A stretch of DNA of 64,000 nucleotides. Source: an uncultured Erysipelotrichaceae bacterium. GTDB taxonomy: Bacteria; Bacillota_I; Bacilli_A; Erysipelotrichales; Coprobacillaceae. The DNA lies in NCBI GenBank assembly GCA_900538465.1, contig UPXV01000005.1, positions 1-64,000 of the forward strand. Reading direction: 5' to 3'. Position 1 is the stretch's first letter; each line of letters begins with the position of its first letter. The notes under the pieces were generated by a model, which ran no database searches, was not told the origin of the DNA, and saw only the letters and a program-made list of their open reading frames with translations. Below, in pieces: positions 35,832 through 46,759 of the stretch. The position numbers and the translations under genes are program-made.

Positions 35832-36105
35832 ATTAATGTGGTATAAAATTTGATACTTCGGTAAAGAAAAGGAAGAAAAAATATAGAAATAATAATGAAT
35901 TTACTAAGAAATTATGTAGAAATTGAAGAAAAGGAAATGATGTATTTAGAAGATGGATAAATTATTTTGGTAGGAAAAAATGAAAACTTATATTACAAAA
36001 GCAGTGTCTAGAGTTGATATATATACAGCTATGGCATTGTCAGTTGCTAATTTTGTGATGGTTTTATTAAATTTTAGAATAGGAGGGGCAATCGCTTATG
36101 CTTAG
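35832..36105 (+). pseudogene. decayed double-glycine precursor 5
   Basis: The cassette begins with ATTAATGTGGTATAAA, as in the 196-bp repeat (the HlyD stop and spacer). It continues with a degraded ribosome site and leader whose ATG is ATA (35883); the leader ends LEDG and a stop (35958). A core-like frame follows from ATG 35980 to 36105, starting MKTYITKAVSRVDIYTAMAL and containing RIGGAIAYA; it might be translated without a leader. Confidence 0.72.
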
Positions 36106-36148
36106 ATAAGTTTGATAAAAGTGGACTTAATAAGCGAATGCAATTTGA

Positions 36149-36337
36149 ATGAAAAAAATTATTCTTATTTGTTTTTTTGTTAATTTAATCATAATTCTAG
36201 TTATTAATATTTTGGCTTTTGTATATAGTGTTCATGGCACAGAATATGGCATGTATCTTAATATTTTTAATATTACTGAGTTAACTATTCAATTTGTTTT
36301 AAATAGTCTTTTAAATAAATTAGATAAAGATAAATAA
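36149..36337 (+). CDS. small membrane protein, candidate immunity protein 5
   Basis: 62 residues: MKKIILICFFVNLIIILVIN begins a long span, a short polar loop with HGTEYG follows, then a second weaker span and a charged tail NKLDKDK. No convincing ribosome site. Follows the decayed precursor 5 and may be an orphan immunity gene retained after loss of its toxin. Confidence 0.5.
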   Translation: MKKIILICFFVNLIIILVINILAFVYSVHGTEYGMYLNIFNITELTIQFVLNSLLNKLDKDK

Positions 36338-36639
36338 CTACAATATCTTTTTAAGTATCTATATAAAGTTTGGATAATATGAAATGCTTAAAATTTTCTG
36401 TATAGTAAAAAATAAAAGATGAGAACTTAAATTACTATTTGTTTAAGTCCTTTAATATTTTTAATAAAAAGATTGTCGATGGTATTGTTTGGAATATAAA
36501 AAATGGAATTATTAATGGATTTAAAGAAAAATAAGTTCTTAAAAGATATTTTGATTTTTCTTTGCTTTTTTTTGCAAATTGTTGCTTTTCATTAATGGTT
36601 ATAAATAATTAAACTGTGGTTTGGTTATTTTTTTATTTT
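36338..36639. other. right edge of the island, no intact gene
   Basis: AT-rich. A short open end at about 36470-36535 reads KIVDGIVWNIKNGIINGFKEK, reminiscent of a bacteriocin core terminus, but lacks leader and start. The dnaK-operon promoter starts right after. Confidence 0.4.
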
Positions 36640-36712
36640 TTAGCACAAAAGGGTTGACAGTGCTAAAATGATGAGTATAATGTAATTAGCACAAGGATAA
36701 AAGGAGTGCTAA
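36640..36712 (+). promoter_or_regulatory. heat-shock promoter with two CIRCE operators
   Basis: TTGACA (36654-36659), 16-base spacer, TATAAT (36676-36681). CIRCE 1 (36640-36666) is TTAGCACAA-N9-CAGTGCTAA and covers the -35 box. CIRCE 2 (36686-36712) is TTAGCACAA-N9-GAGTGCTAA and covers the transcription start. HrcA, encoded just downstream, should repress by binding both. Confidence 0.92.
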
Positions 36713-36726
36713 AGGAGGTTGGAACA

Positions 36727-37758
36727 ATGTTGACAGCAAGACAATTGCTTATTTTAAAGTGCATTGTTGAAGAGTTTGTTGAGACAGCTGAACCAGTTGG
36801 ATCTAAAACATTGATGGCAAAGTATCAACTTCCCTATTCAAGTGCGACAATACGTAATGAGATGTCTTTTCTAGAAGAACATGGCTATTTAGAAAAAACT
36901 CATACATCTTCAGGACGTGTTCCTTCAACTCAAGGCTATCGGTTTTATGTAAATACACTGATGCAGCCAACAGTTGATGATGATGTGAAATATCAAGTCT
37001 CACAGATACTTGGAGATCGACATCGTTCGTTAAATGAGATTATTCAAGAAAGTTGTCAGATGTTAAGTGAATTGACTCATTTGACAACAGTTGCCTTGGG
37101 TCCGAATTCAAGTTATGAAAAATTGCAAAATATTACACTTGTTCCTTTAACTGAGCATAGTGTTACAGCAATTATTGTTACTGATAGAGGACATGTGGAA
37201 AATCGAAATTTCAATGTAAAAAACAATGCTTATTTAGAAGATTTAACAAGTTGTGTGAATGTGATGAATGATTTGTTAGATGGAACACCTATCAATCAGG
37301 TCGCATTTCGATTAGAACGAGATGTCAAACCTGTATTAAGTGCGAGAATTAAAGAACATGAAGCTTTGTTCAATGCTTTTTTGGAAGCGTTCATGAAATT
37401 TGCGAACAGTGATGTATACTTTTCAGGAAAAGAGAATTTATTATATCAGCCTGAATACAATGATGTGAATAAGTTAAGACGATTGGTATCGGCTTTTGAA
37501 AATTCACAATCATGGCAGCGTCTTGAACCTATTGCATTAGAAGAAGGTGTCAGTATCAAGATTGGTTCTGAATCACCAATTGATGATTTGAATGATGTGT
37601 CTGTTATATCAGCATCGTTTAAAACAGGTAATGAATCTAAAGGATCGATTTCAGTGATTGGGCCAACACGTATGCCCTATGAGAAAGTTGTTTCTTTAGT
37701 TGAGTATATTTCAAAAAGCCTAGAAGAAGTTTTAATAGGCGATGACGAAGATGAATAG
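36727..37758 (+). CDS. hrcA: heat-inducible transcription repressor HrcA
   Basis: 343 residues. N-terminal winged helix (MLTARQLLILKCIVEEFVETAEPVGSKTL, then SSATIRNEMSFLEEHGYL and TSSGRVPSTQGYRFYV), followed by a GAF-like dimerisation domain. Binds CIRCE; its activity depends on GroEL. ATG at 36727 follows AAAGGAGG. Overlaps the region of the grpE start. Confidence 0.96.
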   Translation: MLTARQLLILKCIVEEFVETAEPVGSKTLMAKYQLPYSSATIRNEMSFLEEHGYLEKTHTSSGRVPSTQGYRFYVNTLMQPTVDDDVKYQVSQILGDRHRSLNEIIQESCQMLSELTHLTTVALGPNSSYEKLQNITLVPLTEHSVTAIIVTDRGHVENRNFNVKNNAYLEDLTSCVNVMNDLLDGTPINQVAFRLERDVKPVLSARIKEHEALFNAFLEAFMKFANSDVYFSGKENLLYQPEYNDVNKLRRLVSAFENSQSWQRLEPIALEEGVSIKIGSESPIDDLNDVSVISASFKTGNESKGSISVIGPTRMPYEKVVSLVEYISKSLEEVLIGDDEDE

Positions 37759-37768
37759 AGGTGAAAAA

Positions 37769-40149
<2,381 letters not shown>

Positions 40150-40154
40150 TTTAA

Positions 40155-40177
40155 AGCCAAGGCTTTGCCTTGGTTTT
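40155..40177 (+). terminator. hairpin between dnaK and dnaJ
   Basis: CCAAGGC / GCCTTGG with a TTT loop and a TTTTAT tail. Probably partial, lowering dnaJ relative to dnaK. Confidence 0.82.
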
Positions 40178-40198
40178 ATCTAGTCAAGAGGTGAGAAT

Positions 40199-41323
40199 AT
40201 GGCTGAAAAAAGAGATTATTATGAGGTGCTAGGTGTTTCTAAAAGTGCTAGTGCTGATGAAATAAAACGTGCTTATCGTAAGATGGCTAAAAAATATCAC
40301 CCTGATGTCAATAAGGATCCTGGAGCTGAGGAAAAATTCAAAGAAGTCCAAGAAGCTTATGATGTATTATCAGATGACAATAAAAAAGCTGCATATGATC
40401 GCTATGGTCATGCTGCATTTGATCAAGCAGGAGGATTCGGCGGAGGTGCTGGCGGATTCGGTGGATTCGGTGGCTTTGAAGATGTTGACTTAGGAGATAT
40501 CTTTGGTTCGTTCTTTGGTGGAGGTTCTTCACGACAAAGAAAAACAGGACCAATGCGTGGGGAAGATCGCTTTGTCCAATTGGAAATTGATTTCATGGAT
40601 GCGATTAAAGGAAAGAAAACAGAAATTAAAATTAATTTTGATGAACAGTGTTCACACTGTCATGGCACTGGAGCAAAAAATCCTGAGGATGTTCAAACAT
40701 GTTCACGCTGTGGTGGAACAGGGACAATTCGTACACAACAACGTTCTCCATTTGGAACATTTGTAAATCAAACTACATGTCCAGATTGTCATGGAACTGG
40801 TAAAGTTGTGAAAGAAAAATGTCCACATTGCCATGGTAATGGATATGTGAACAAAAATATCACAGTTGAATTAAATATACCAGCTGGAATTAATACGCAT
40901 CAACAATTGCGTGTTCAAGGAAAAGGACATCGTGGAACAAATGGTGGACCAAACGGAGATTTATATGTAGAAATCTATGTAAAACCACATCAACATTTCC
41001 AACGTGATGGAAAAAATATTTACATTACAATTCCTATTTCTGCAGTCGATGCAACATTGGGTTGTGAAGTAGATGTTCCTACTGTTTATGGTGATGTCAC
41101 TTTAAAGGTTCCAGAAGGAACACAACCAGGAACAACTTTACGTTTAAAAGGTAAAGGTGTTAAAGATTTAAGAAGTGATAATTATGGTGATCAATATGTT
41201 AAAATTGATGTCAAGATTCCTACAAAGTTATCACGGGATGAAAAAGATTTATATACTAAGTTAAGAAAGAATGCAAAAAAAGAATCTATCTTTGATCAAT
41301 TTAAAAAAGGTTTTAAGAGATAA
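40199..41323 (+). CDS. dnaJ: co-chaperone DnaJ (Hsp40)
   Basis: 374 residues. J domain with YHPDVNKD (HPD motif), Gly/Phe-rich linker (about 70-110), four CxxCxGxG zinc repeats ([32 protein letters not shown]) and C-terminal substrate domains. Stimulates DnaK ATPase. AGAGGTGAG before ATG. Confidence 0.97.
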   Translation: MAEKRDYYEVLGVSKSASADEIKRAYRKMAKKYHPDVNKDPGAEEKFKEVQEAYDVLSDDNKKAAYDRYGHAAFDQAGGFGGGAGGFGGFGGFEDVDLGDIFGSFFGGGSSRQRKTGPMRGEDRFVQLEIDFMDAIKGKKTEIKINFDEQCSHCHGTGAKNPEDVQTCSRCGGTGTIRTQQRSPFGTFVNQTTCPDCHGTGKVVKEKCPHCHGNGYVNKNITVELNIPAGINTHQQLRVQGKGHRGTNGGPNGDLYVEIYVKPHQHFQRDGKNIYITIPISAVDATLGCEVDVPTVYGDVTLKVPEGTQPGTTLRLKGKGVKDLRSDNYGDQYVKIDVKIPTKLSRDEKDLYTKLRKNAKKESIFDQFKKGFKR

Positions 41324-41350
41324 TCATAAGGTTATCTCTTTTCTTTTTTG
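41312..41350 (+). terminator. terminator after dnaJ
   Basis: AGAGATAA / TTATCTCT overlapping the dnaJ stop, followed by T-rich sequence. Confidence 0.85.
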
Positions 41351-41387
41351 ATGATTAAAGTATAGAAAATAAAAATATGTATAAAAT

Positions 41388-41414
41388 AAAAAAAGCATCC
41401 AGAGGATGCATTCT
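41388..41414 (-). terminator. terminator of rpmB
   Basis: On the minus strand GCATCC / GGATGC with a TCT loop and T7; six bases beyond the rpmB stop. Confidence 0.88.
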
Positions 41415-41420
41415 TTATGA

Positions 41421-41606
41421 TTAAGCGCTTTTTCTAAGACTTCTTAATTCTCTCGCTGAAATTTTTACTTTTTTTGGTTTACCATTGACTAAAATAGTAG
41501 CTTTTTGTAAGTTTACATTCCATTTTCTTCTTGATGCATTTAATGCATGAGAACGAGAATTTCCAGACATAGGTCCTTTTCCACTAACTTCACATTTTCT
41601 AGCCAT
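41421..41606 (-). CDS. rpmB: 50S ribosomal protein L28
   Basis: 61 residues, [20 protein letters not shown] at the N-terminus followed by [13 protein letters not shown], standard L28. Start chosen at the ATG after GGATGGTG; a frame four codons longer exists but is not family-like. Only one of the two Cys needed for the zinc-binding form is present. Divergent from Asp23-fakA, as in Bacillus. Confidence 0.96.
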   Translation of the reverse strand: MARKCEVSGKGPMSGNSRSHALNASRRKWNVNLQKATILVNGKPKKVKISARELRSLRKSA

Positions 41607-41821
41607 TATTTTCACCATCCTTTACGACTTTATGCTTTACATACCTTGATATAATATCATTAATAAATAGAAAATGCAAACATTTTTTTAACTTTTTTTA
41701 GAAGTTAATTATGATGTGTTTTCTTGAATCACATTTTATTTGCATATCTACTATATATGAAATGTGCGAATAATTCAACATTTTTTTGCATTTTTCATTT
41801 ACATATGTTTTTAACTAGGTT

Positions 41822-41879
41822 ATAATGCGTATGCATTATGCGTGAAATGTTTGTCAATAATTTAAAAATAAGATATAAT
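41822..41879 (+). promoter_or_regulatory. promoter and upstream dyad of the Asp23-fakA operon
   Basis: TTGTCA (41851-41856), 17-base spacer, TATAAT (41874-41879). Just upstream is a perfect dyad ATAATGC-GTAT-GCATTAT (41822-41839), suitable for a dimeric regulator. The rest of the 41607-41923 gap holds the rpmB upstream region and no gene. Confidence 0.65.
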
Positions 41880-41923
41880 ATACTTAACTATATAAATATA
41901 TAAAGAAGATCGGAGGAATAGGT

Positions 41924-42280
41924 ATGATCAAAAAAACAACAGATTTAGGTGATATTAATCTTTCATTGGATGTTGTTGCTAGTATTACTGGTGGAGCAGC
42001 AACTGAATGTTATGGTGTTGTTGGAATGGCAAGTCAAAAAATAATGAAAGATGGATTTTATGATTTGTTAGGTAAAGACAATTATTCAAAGGGAATTGTT
42101 GTTGAAGATGGAGAAACTGGAATTATTCTTAATGTCTATATTATTGTGGGATATGGTGTTAAGATTTCTGAAGTTGTCTATGAGGTCCAAAAGAAAGTTA
42201 AATATGTTTTGGAAACAACATTAGATGTTGATATTGAAGCTGTTAATGTTTTTGTACAAAGCATTCGTGTTATAGATTAG
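41924..42280 (+). CDS. Asp23/Gls24-family envelope stress response protein
   Basis: 118 residues. LSLDVVASITGGAATECYGVVGMAS is the family's N-terminal signature, and IVGYGVKISEVVYEVQKKVKYVLE follows. Corresponds to YloU next to YloV (FakA) and is membrane-associated in some relatives. CGGAGG ribosome site. 24 bases before fakA. Confidence 0.92.
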   Translation: MIKKTTDLGDINLSLDVVASITGGAATECYGVVGMASQKIMKDGFYDLLGKDNYSKGIVVEDGETGIILNVYIIVGYGVKISEVVYEVQKKVKYVLETTLDVDIEAVNVFVQSIRVID

Positions 42281-42304
42281 TAAAGATGAAGATGGAGGTT
42301 AGTC

Positions 42305-43960
42305 ATGAAAATCATAGATGGTAATCTGTTTAAGAAGATGGTTGTTACTGGGGCAATTGTATTGCATAATAATCATCCAGAAATTGATGCATTAAATGTT
42401 TTCCCAGTACCAGATGGGGATACAGGGACAAATATGTCTTTGACATTTAGTGCTGGAGCAAGTGAAATTGAAAAACTTGATTCAAATGATATTTATGAAG
42501 TTGCAAAGAAATTATCAAAAGGGTTGTTGATGGGAGCAAGAGGAAACTCTGGTGTTATCTTATCACAGATCTTTAGAGGTGTTTCTATGGCATTTGAAGG
42601 AAAGAAAGAAGTCAATGCTGTAGAATTAGCTCATGCTTTCCAAAATGGAGCAAAAGTGGCTTATAAGGCTGTTATGAGACCTGTTGAAGGAACAATTTTA
42701 ACAGTGATTAGAGAAGCGAGTGAAGCCGTTGTGAAATATGCTCAAGATGGTATGGAAATTGAAGATGTTTTCTCATACTTTGTTAAAGAAGCTGAAGAAT
42801 CATTAGAAAGAACACCTGAACTTTTACCTGTTTTAAAAGAAGTTGGTGTTGTTGATAGTGGTGGTGCTGGATTACTTTTAGTATTCACTGGATTTATGGC
42901 AGCGTTAGCTGGAGAAGAAATTGAAAGAGTGGAAATTAAAGGTGATGCAACAAAAGATGTATTAATGGATGTTGAATCTGACGGAGAAGAAGGATTTGGT
43001 TATTGTACTGAATTTATCTTTAGATTAGATCCAGGTAAGATCAAAGTTTTCAAAGAAGAAAATTTAAGAAATGAATTAGAAAGATTACCTGGTAATAGTA
43101 TTGTTGTTGTTCAAGATGAAGACATTGTAAAAGTCCATGTTCATACTTTAAAACCAGGGAATGCTTTAAACACAGCTCAAAGATATGGTGAATTTATTAA
43201 ATTAAAAATTGAAAATATGCAAGAACAACATAATTCAATTATTGAATCTAATACAACACCAACTGCTAAAGCAACACCTGTTGTTCCTCAAAGAGAAGCT
43301 AAAGAAGTTGCGATTATTAGTGTGGCTGCTGGAGATGGTATTAAAGATATGTTTATGGAATTACATTGTGACTATGTTGTTAGTGGTGGTCAAACAATGA
43401 ATCCATCAGCTGAAGACATTGTTCAAGCTATTAGAGATGTGAATGCAAAACATGTGATCATCTTACCAAATAACTCTAATATTGTTATGACGGCTCAACA
43501 AGCGGCTATTATCTTAGAAGATGAAGTGGATGTACAAGTAATTCCAACAAAGACAATCCCACAAGGATTATCTGCTTGTATTATGTATAATCCAGAAGTT
43601 TCTTTAGAAGAAAATCTTGAAGAAATGAATGATGCAATTGCTAATGTAAAAACTGGACAAGTTACATTTGCAATTAAAGATACAAATATTGATGGTGTTG
43701 ATATTAAAGCTAATCAATATATGGCATTATGTGAAAAAGAAATTACTGCATGTGTGCCAAGTAAAATCGAAGCTTTGAAAGAAACTTTAAAAGGTTTAGT
43801 AGATGATGATTCTGAAATCATTACATTAATCTATGGTGAAGATGTCAATGATGAAGAAGTTGAAGAAATTGAAGCATATGTTGAAGAAAATTATGATGCA
43901 GAATTAGAATGTGTTAATGGGAAACAACCTGTTTATTCATTTATTGTAGGTGTAGAGTAA
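42305..43960 (+). CDS. fakA: fatty acid kinase catalytic subunit FakA (DAK2/YloV)
   Basis: 551 residues. N-terminal DhaL-type kinase domain with NVFPVPDGDTGTNMSLT, LLMGARGNSGVILSQIFRG and VGVVDSGGAGLLLVF; a middle domain with FGYCTEFIFRL; a C-terminal EDD-like part (about 330-551). With a DegV-type FakB it phosphorylates exogenous fatty acids for plsX/plsY-dependent lipid synthesis. plsX is in the same window. Confidence 0.94.
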   Translation: MKIIDGNLFKKMVVTGAIVLHNNHPEIDALNVFPVPDGDTGTNMSLTFSAGASEIEKLDSNDIYEVAKKLSKGLLMGARGNSGVILSQIFRGVSMAFEGKKEVNAVELAHAFQNGAKVAYKAVMRPVEGTILTVIREASEAVVKYAQDGMEIEDVFSYFVKEAEESLERTPELLPVLKEVGVVDSGGAGLLLVFTGFMAALAGEEIERVEIKGDATKDVLMDVESDGEEGFGYCTEFIFRLDPGKIKVFKEENLRNELERLPGNSIVVVQDEDIVKVHVHTLKPGNALNTAQRYGEFIKLKIENMQEQHNSIIESNTTPTAKATPVVPQREAKEVAIISVAAGDGIKDMFMELHCDYVVSGGQTMNPSAEDIVQAIRDVNAKHVIILPNNSNIVMTAQQAAIILEDEVDVQVIPTKTIPQGLSACIMYNPEVSLEENLEEMNDAIANVKTGQVTFAIKDTNIDGVDIKANQYMALCEKEITACVPSKIEALKETLKGLVDDDSEIITLIYGEDVNDEEVEEIEAYVEENYDAELECVNGKQPVYSFIVGVE

Positions 43961-44012
43961 AAGATCTTCAAAAATGCACATTAATTAAGTCAATAAAATA
44001 TTTGAAGATAGA

Positions 44013-44065
44013 AAAAAGGCTATAACGAAATGACTTTCAAAAAGTTAATTTGTTATAGCCTTTGG
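44013..44065. terminator. bidirectional terminator between fakA and the minus-strand gene
   Basis: AAAGGCTATAAC (44015-44026) pairs GTTATAGCCTTT (44052-44063) with a 25-base loop. A-rich on the left, T-rich on the right, so it serves converging transcripts. Confidence 0.75.
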
Positions 44066-44082
44066 CTTATGATACATTGTGA

Positions 44083-44757
44083 CTAAGGAATAATAAATTC
44101 TGGCATACCCATATATCCAGGAGCTATATCAAATTCATTAAAAACCACAACAACCTGTTTATCTTTATTGATATAGAAGGGTTGTTGTTTTGTGATTTTT
44201 AAATTTTCAATAGCATCATCGAAATAAATAAATTGTTGATTCTTTTGATCTTCTTTCACTTGCTTTTGAATTTCATCTTTAATTATTTTTTGATAGTCTT
44301 TTCCAATGAAATCTTCTACAGTAAGAATCTGTCCATTTTTTAAATCAATATTAAAAAAGGTTTTTTGAAGATATGAAGAAGCATTGATTTGAGTTGAATT
44401 GATTGAAAAAGAAATAAAATGACAGTCAACATCATAAGTTTGATAATTGATATCAATAAGCCATTTTTTATCTTGTGAATGATTTGCTTGATGATCATAT
44501 TGTTTAGCTTGTTGTAAATAATGCTCTACAGTCTCTTGAATCATCTGGTTCACTTTTTTTGTGACTTGAGCATCTTTAACACCATTGATTTTGGGGATCG
44601 TGACATGTGTTGATGTTCCAGAACTTTCAAGATGATAGTCTTTTTCAACAATCAGTTGAACTGGACAAGCTGCATAAACATTTTGCAATGAAAAAAGAAG
44701 TAGAGAACAAATAAGAAATAATGAAATGCTTTTTAAATAAAATTTCATAAATTTCAC
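44083..44757 (-). CDS. exported DUF4163/DUF3298-type protein (RsiV/PdaC C-terminal-like)
   Basis: 224 residues with an N-terminal signal peptide (about 8-30, ending near VYAA). The body has IPKINGVKDAQVTKKVNQMIQ (DUF4163) and FFNIDLKNGQILTVEDFIG with FVVFNEFDIAPGYMGMPEFIIP-like end (DUF3298). These domains occur in the extracellular part of anti-sigma factor RsiV and in PdaC; here no anti-sigma or deacetylase part is present. Probably cell-surface. Confidence 0.75.
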   Translation of the reverse strand: MKFMKFYLKSISLFLICSLLLFSLQNVYAACPVQLIVEKDYHLESSGTSTHVTIPKINGVKDAQVTKKVNQMIQETVEHYLQQAKQYDHQANHSQDKKWLIDINYQTYDVDCHFISFSINSTQINASSYLQKTFFNIDLKNGQILTVEDFIGKDYQKIIKDEIQKQVKEDQKNQQFIYFDDAIENLKITKQQPFYINKDKQVVVVFNEFDIAPGYMGMPEFIIP

Positions 44758-44866
44758 CTCACCAATTGATAAATAGTTTTTTGTATCATAAGCAACTATC
44801 TATCAATTTAGTTTGGTTTTGTCATCTTACTTCATGCATAATAACTTTTTAAGTATTGATTACATT

Positions 44867-45637
44867 TTATAACAATTGAAAATGTTTTAAAGCCTTGATA
44901 ATCCCATCGCTATCAACATCATCTGTAACATAATTGGCTATTTTTTTGACTTCATCATTGGCATTTCCCATGGCAACACTCACAGCAACATGTTTCAACA
45001 TAGGAATATCATTACCACCATCACCAAAAGCCATTGTTTCAGATAAATCAATATCATAATATTTTAAAAACTGATCTATTCCATTTTGTTTTGTTCCACC
45101 TAATGGAGAAACATCACAAAAAAGAGGGTGCCATCTTGCTGAAATACAATGAGGCATGACATTCAATAATTCTTTTTCTTCTTGTTCATCTACAAAACAC
45201 ATGCATTGATAAACCTTGTGATGAATGACTTTCGAACAATCACCAGCAGGATGATTATCATTATGAGTAATGCGATGAATTTCATCAACACGTTCATCAC
45301 GCATATTAAAATATTTCGTATGTTCTTCAGTGAAACCACAAGGGAAAGGATGATTTTTTAAATAATCTAACAAAGATTTTAAATCATCTTTTTGGATTGT
45401 ATTTTCATAAATAATTTTATTTTGTGTATAACAATATTGACCATTTAATGTAATATAACCATCAAAAGGAAAATCTTTTAAAACATCTAATCCATCTTTT
45501 CCTCTTCCTGTTGCAATAAAAAGTTTTATTCCTTTTTGTTGAAGTGCTTTTAAGGCATCAAAGGTAGAAGTAGGAATTTGATGGGTATGAAAACTGACTA
45601 AAGTTCCATCGATATCAAAAAATATTGCTTTTATCAT
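44867..45637 (-). CDS. Cof-type HAD-family phosphatase
   Basis: 256 residues. HAD motif I FFDIDGTLVSF, motif II ATGRG, motif III Lys in GGTKQNGID, and motif IV MAFGDGGNDIPML, with a type IIB cap between. Acts on small phosphorylated metabolites (sugars, FMN or pyridoxal phosphate); substrate cannot be told from sequence. GGAGGAATAC ribosome site on the minus strand. Divergent from the AEC transporter. Confidence 0.92.
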   Translation of the reverse strand: MIKAIFFDIDGTLVSFHTHQIPTSTFDALKALQQKGIKLFIATGRGKDGLDVLKDFPFDGYITLNGQYCYTQNKIIYENTIQKDDLKSLLDYLKNHPFPCGFTEEHTKYFNMRDERVDEIHRITHNDNHPAGDCSKVIHHKVYQCMCFVDEQEEKELLNVMPHCISARWHPLFCDVSPLGGTKQNGIDQFLKYYDIDLSETMAFGDGGNDIPMLKHVAVSVAMGNANDEVKKIANYVTDDVDSDGIIKALKHFQLL

Positions 45638-45785
45638 AAGTATTCCTCCATATGTTTCTATTATAACATTAACTCTATCAATTGATAAAAGAGAATTTCA
45701 TAAAATGAAATTTTTTTCAAATTTTGAATTTTTTGTGTATTGTTGTAAACAACTGATATAATACAAAAAGAAAGTGGGGAAGTCT

Positions 45786-46697
45786 ATGGGAGAAGTTCTT
45801 ATCAAATCATTAACTTTTGTTTTGATTATAGTCATTGCATACAGTTTAAAAAAAGCAAAAGTCTTAAAAAAAGAAGATGCGAATGTTTTGGCTACTATCA
45901 TTATGAATATAACATTGCCATGTGCTTTATTGACAAGTGCTAATGGAATTGAACTAGATACAACAATTTTAATCTTAATTGCGATAGGTATTTTATCTAA
46001 TGTTGTGATGATGATTATTGGTTTTATAGCAAGCTATCATGAACGACCACAATTACAAGCCTCTTTTATGATTAATACATCAGGGTATAATATTGGAAAC
46101 TTTGTATTGCCTTTTGTCCAAACTTTCTTTCCAGGATTAGGTGTTGTCTATTTATGTTCTTTTGATATTGGAAATGCTTTAATGGGGTTAGGGATAACAT
46201 ATGCAGTTGCCGATCATGTTGCGAGTGGAGAAAATCATTTTGATATTCAAGAATTATTAAAAAAACTATTTTCATCAATTCCTTTTGATGTATATGTCTT
46301 GATATTTATTTTGGCTATTTTCAAGTTACAAGTTCCTTCCCCTTTTTTATCAATAGCTTCAACGATTGGAGCTGGTAATAGTTTTTTAGCTATGTTGATG
46401 ATTGGTTTGATGTTAGAAATTCATATTTCACCAACAGAAGCCAAAAATGTTTTTAAAGTCTTAGGATTAAGAATTGGTGGAACTCTTTTGATTTCATTGC
46501 TTACATTCTTTGTTTTACCTTTACCATTACTGGCTAAAGAAATATTGATTATGGCTTATTGTGCACCTTTATCAACTGTTTCAGCTGTTTTTACAAGAAG
46601 AGTTGGTTATTTAGGAGATATGTCAGCAACTGCCAATTCTTTAAGCATTATTGTTTCTGTGATTTGTACAACAATTCTTCTTGTTTTATTCATTTAA
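45786..46697 (+). CDS. AEC-family transporter
   Basis: 303 residues with about ten membrane segments. Two five-span halves; MNITLPCALLTS and FMINTSGYNIGNFVLPF are typical of auxin-efflux-carrier-type organic acid transporters. The start is ATG 45786 behind GTGGGG; a GTG 12 bases upstream is less likely. Extended -10 TGATATAAT at 45754-45762. Substrate (malate, malonate, amino acids) unknown. Confidence 0.88.
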   Translation: MGEVLIKSLTFVLIIVIAYSLKKAKVLKKEDANVLATIIMNITLPCALLTSANGIELDTTILILIAIGILSNVVMMIIGFIASYHERPQLQASFMINTSGYNIGNFVLPFVQTFFPGLGVVYLCSFDIGNALMGLGITYAVADHVASGENHFDIQELLKKLFSSIPFDVYVLIFILAIFKLQVPSPFLSIASTIGAGNSFLAMLMIGLMLEIHISPTEAKNVFKVLGLRIGGTLLISLLTFFVLPLPLLAKEILIMAYCAPLSTVSAVFTRRVGYLGDMSATANSLSIIVSVICTTILLVLFI

Positions 46698-46721
46698 GAT
46701 ACCTTTGGGTATCTTTTTTGT
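46696..46721 (+). terminator. terminator after the AEC gene
   Basis: AGATACC / GGGTATCT with a TTT loop and T-run. Confidence 0.88.
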
Positions 46722-46759
46722 TGAAATTATTATAAAATAGAAAACAAGGTGGTGGTTTG

